Positions 61,685 to 64,000 of a DNA stretch of 64,000 nucleotides are shown in pieces. The stretch comes from Alloscardovia venturai (GTDB lineage Bacteria; Actinomycetota; Actinomycetes; Actinomycetales; Bifidobacteriaceae): contig NZ_JBHTHQ010000021.1 of NCBI RefSeq assembly GCF_042676605.1, positions 372,001 to 436,000 on the forward strand, written 5' to 3'. Under the pieces are notes generated by a model. The model had not been told where the DNA came from. It saw only the letters and a program-made list of their open reading frames with translations, and did not search any database. Made by a program: the position numbers and the translations under genes. Every line of letters starts with the position of its first letter. Within the stretch, counting starts at the first letter, position 1.

Positions 61685-62082
61685 TGGAGCCGCCGGGAAT
61701 CGAACCCGGGTCCGGTAATCGCACTCATAGCCTTCTACGTGTGTAGTTTGCTGGCCAGATGGCTATTTTTCTGCCCCAAACGTCGTCGCAAACCACGGTT
61801 TGCAGGCATAGTTGCAGTAAAAGTCCCTAAAGCTTCCTGAAACTCAAAGCCTTAGGCAAGTCTTTTAAACGACGCTCAGCTTCTCCCCAAAGACATGAGA
61901 GAGTGAACGGAGTTGAAACTCAGCTGGTTAATCCTAGCGCGAAGCTTAGGCAGCGAGTGCAAACTCAGTGCGATTAGATTTAGCACTTATTTGGTACAGG
62001 TGGCACGTTAACGAGTGGACCCCTGCATTCTCGACACGCTTCTCTATGACGAACAGATCACCGTCGAAACCTTTTCGACCCC
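61685..62082 (-). ncRNA. ssrA: tmRNA (trans-translation RNA)
   Basis: On the minus strand the 5' end GGGGTCGAAAAGGTTTCGAC and 3' end GGTTCGATTCCCGGCGGCTCC pair as the tRNA-like acceptor (GGGGTCG with CGGCTCC) and T-arm. The tag reading frame (61984-61946) encodes AKSNRTEFALAA then TAA, the tag type of Bifidobacterium. The CCA is not encoded. tmRNA rescues stalled ribosomes. Length about 398 bases is normal. Confidence 0.95.
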
Positions 62083-62154
62083 TTATTGAGTTATAAAACC
62101 CTGCAAGCGCACGTGACTTGCCTTATATATAGTACACGTTCCATGAGTCTTTCG

Positions 62155-63186
62155 CTACTGTTTTACGATTGGTCTGCTTGGCGCAGAGACGTCAATACGA
62201 CCACCGTGCTCATTTTCATTATTAAGCTGTTGGATGATTTGGTCGACTTCCTTCTGCTTCGTCTCCATCGAAGTCGAGTCGCCCCACATCACTGTATATC
62301 CATTACTCATGACGGTAGTCACAGAATCCTGAGTATCCGCTGTAACGTGAGTAATAATTGTGCGATACTCAGCTTTTAACGCTGCAAGTACTGCAATTGC
62401 TTGTTTTACGGCTTGACTTTTGAGAGCATTGCGAATTGTTTTTACTTCAATAACCGGCACACCTTGTGTAGTAGCATTTTTCACAGCAATTTGCCGCGCC
62501 TTAGAATCTACGGCTACGTACGTTCGAGAATCACGTACATGAAGTATCACCGTTGGAGTCTCTTCAGTCACCGTGACTTGAAGACCATGAGGGAATTGCT
62601 TATCTACCTTCACACTTGCAACTCCCGGAATATCATCTATTTTCTTAGCAATGTCAGTATCGTTGATGACGATGAGTGATTTTCCTACTTCTGGAGTCGT
62701 ATATTTCTGAACCTGTGCGACTTGCACCCACGTATGTGTACCAATGACGCGAATCTCCTGCGCCTGCAATTTCAACAATGGAGAGAAAATCAATGCCCAT
62801 ACTGCAAAAATCACCCCGAGTACAGTGCCGACGGTAATGCCAATGCGAATGAGCCAATACTGCCAACGTGCACGTCTCGCCTCAGCCGCGCGTTTCTTGA
62901 TATTTACAACTTTGCGTCGTGGTTTAAGCTGACTTGTGCGTGTACTGTCTATAAAACTTTCATTTTCTGGTTTAAGCTGCTGAGCATCGACGATGTCAAC
63001 GTTGTTCACATCACTCTTTTCATCTGCATGGAATTGAGATGAAGGAGTAGAAGAAAGCACAGAGGCGCGCACTACGCGTGTTTGGCGGGTACGCGGAGCT
63101 TTGTGCAACTCACGAGATGAATGCTCGGCATAATCATCATGGGATTCTCGTGAACTTCGCACGGTACGAGGCTTAGAATCGTTCAT
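62155..63186 (-). CDS. ftsQ: Cell division protein FtsQ
   Basis: A 343-residue bitopic protein: a basic cytoplasmic N-terminus (about 115 residues), one helix (WLIRIGITVGTVLGVIFAVW), a POTRA domain (LQAQEIRVIGTHTWVQVAQV) and a FtsQ beta domain. It recruits late division proteins to the septum. GGAG seven bases before the ATG lies within murC, and the two genes overlap by 14 bases. It is the last dcw gene before ssrA here. Confidence 0.93.
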   Translation of the reverse strand: MNDSKPRTVRSSRESHDDYAEHSSRELHKAPRTRQTRVVRASVLSSTPSSQFHADEKSDVNNVDIVDAQQLKPENESFIDSTRTSQLKPRRKVVNIKKRAAEARRARWQYWLIRIGITVGTVLGVIFAVWALIFSPLLKLQAQEIRVIGTHTWVQVAQVQKYTTPEVGKSLIVINDTDIAKKIDDIPGVASVKVDKQFPHGLQVTVTEETPTVILHVRDSRTYVAVDSKARQIAVKNATTQGVPVIEVKTIRNALKSQAVKQAIAVLAALKAEYRTIITHVTADTQDSVTTVMSNGYTVMWGDSTSMETKQKEVDQIIQQLNNENEHGGRIDVSAPSRPIVKQ

Positions 63187-64000
63187 GAAGTTGCTCCACT
63201 ATAGCGTCTGCCATCTTGGTAATAGAGCCTGCTCCGACAGTAAAGATCGCATCGCCCGGTCGCGCAGTATGAGCAAGTTGTGATGCTGCTACATTCATAT
63301 CCTCTATCGCCACAATACGCTTGTCATTGATTCCCTCAGCTCGTGCTGCATCGACAATTGTCTGGGCACTCACCTCAGGCCAGTCCTTTTGGAATTCGCG
63401 TGCAGGAAAAATACCCGTCACAATAGCCTCATCTGCTAGTGAAAGTGCACGAGCAAACTCAGAAGCGAAATAGTGCGTTCTCGAGAATAGATGTGGTTGG
63501 AAAAGAACACGAATACGGCTGTGTGGATAGCGTGCTCGCGCAGCATTCATCAGTGCAGAAACCTCTGTCGGATGGTGAGCATAATCATCTACGACTGCTA
63601 TGCCGTTGACGACGTCTTTGATATCGAAACGTCGTGCAGCTCCACGAAAATCATCTAACGCCCGTGCGGCATCATGAGCATCTATACCCGCCATGATTGC
63701 AGCTATCAATGCTGCAGTAGCATTGCGCACATTATGGAGTCCAGGTACCCGAATGTGCACATGTATTCGCTCGTCATGAAGACGCTTTGGCCAGCTCACA
63801 GAGAAATCCTGTCCCCCATCATCAGCAGTACTACTGTCCGCATGAATCGTGACAACCTGTGCAAAAGGAAGCTCTAATGTTTCATCCGTGGTATATACAA
63901 TCGCAGCTTTTCGAACATCGTCACTCATAGATCGTACGACGCTTAACGCACCTAAATCATCTCCGCAGACAATCACGTGCTCCGTCGCGTGCATAGCATG
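63173..64000 (-). CDS. murC: UDP-N-acetylmuramate-L-alanine ligase, C-terminal part
   Basis: The frame is open to the window edge, so the N-terminal part (with the ATP loop) is outside. Visible are DDYAHHPTEVSALM, FQPHLFSRTHYFA and TVGAGSITKMADAIVEQL, which are the MurC central and C-terminal signatures. The enzyme adds L-Ala to UDP-MurNAc. It precedes ftsQ as in other actinobacterial division clusters. Confidence 0.95.
   Translation of the reverse strand, partial: HAMHATEHVIVCGDDLGALSVVRSMSDDVRKAAIVYTTDETLELPFAQVVTIHADSSTADDGGQDFSVSWPKRLHDERIHVHIRVPGLHNVRNATAALIAAIMAGIDAHDAARALDDFRGAARRFDIKDVVNGIAVVDDYAHHPTEVSALMNAARARYPHSRIRVLFQPHLFSRTHYFASEFARALSLADEAIVTGIFPAREFQKDWPEVSAQTIVDAARAEGINDKRIVAIEDMNVAASQLAHTARPGDAIFTVGAGSITKMADAIVEQLHERF

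Noticed and set aside
61685..61705. attL/attR copy of the ssrA 3' end
   Set aside because: I looked for the GGAGCCGCCGG sequence again between 56650 and 61680 and saw no second copy, so a site-specific island is not proved.

Overview
The window looks like a chromosomal segment of a Bifidobacteriaceae member (Bifidobacterium, Scardovia, Alloscardovia and relatives). Support comes from the tmRNA tag AKSNRTEFALAA, a 24-residue bL37-like protein (an actinobacterial ribosomal protein), the infC-rpmI-rplT-xerD order, a SigH/RsrA-type sigma/anti-sigma pair, many saccharolytic genes, and a moderate G+C content by eye. The species is not determined; Alloscardovia or Scardovia is a guess.

Layout. 1-1.4 kb: an unidentified two-gene unit and a YesL/DUF624 membrane protein. 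1.5-6.1 kb: a carbohydrate ABC importer (two permeases, lipoprotein binding protein) around a LacI regulator. 6.4-8.8 kb: xerD, rplT, rpmI and infC, the last probably starting at AUU. 9-12.5 kb: a glutamate-type amino-acid ABC importer (ATPase, binding lipoprotein, two permeases), one permease with a long His-rich tail. 12.7-18.4 kb: housekeeping genes (SGNH hydrolase, thiamine pyrophosphokinase, gap, ybaK, aldose epimerase, bL37) and a SigH-type sigma factor with a Cys-rich anti-sigma candidate. 18.4-22.7 kb: exonuclease, then a MurE-family ligase, ATP-grasp ligase and Asp/Glu racemase that look like a D-aspartate cross-bridge cassette. 22.8-27 kb: sucrose/fructan unit (LacI, LacY-family symporter, GH32) with a readable promoter and operators. 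27-34 kb: smc, folC, pepP. 34-38.6 kb: xylose regulon (ROK repressor, xylB, xylA). 38.7-42.3 kb: MacB-type ABC export pair. 42.5-45.4 kb: fructokinase and a secreted GH87-type alpha-1,3-glucanase candidate. 45.5-53 kb: lipid kinase, tRNA-Gly, redox-type oxidoreductase with HxlR regulator, K+ channel, Fic protein, HIT protein, thymidine kinase, dtd, NhaC antiporter. 53-56 kb: a membrane-cupredoxin-NirK fusion. 56-61.7 kb: pyrrolidone carboxylyl peptidase and an accessory segment (LPXTG protein, decayed IS30 element, DUF3825-like gene with an in-frame stop). 61.7-64 kb: ssrA, ftsQ and partial murC.

The theme is life on plant and host sugars at a surface: importers and glycosidases for sucrose/fructan, xylose and possibly alpha-1,3-glucan (a dental-plaque polymer), with fructokinase feeding central metabolism. 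The most unusual items are the three-part nitrite-reductase-like fusion, the GH87-like enzyme, the Fic protein with a Gln in place of the catalytic His, the inverted repeat in its leader, the interrupted DUF3825 gene beside ssrA, and paired 18-bp palindromes before the HxlR-linked oxidoreductase.
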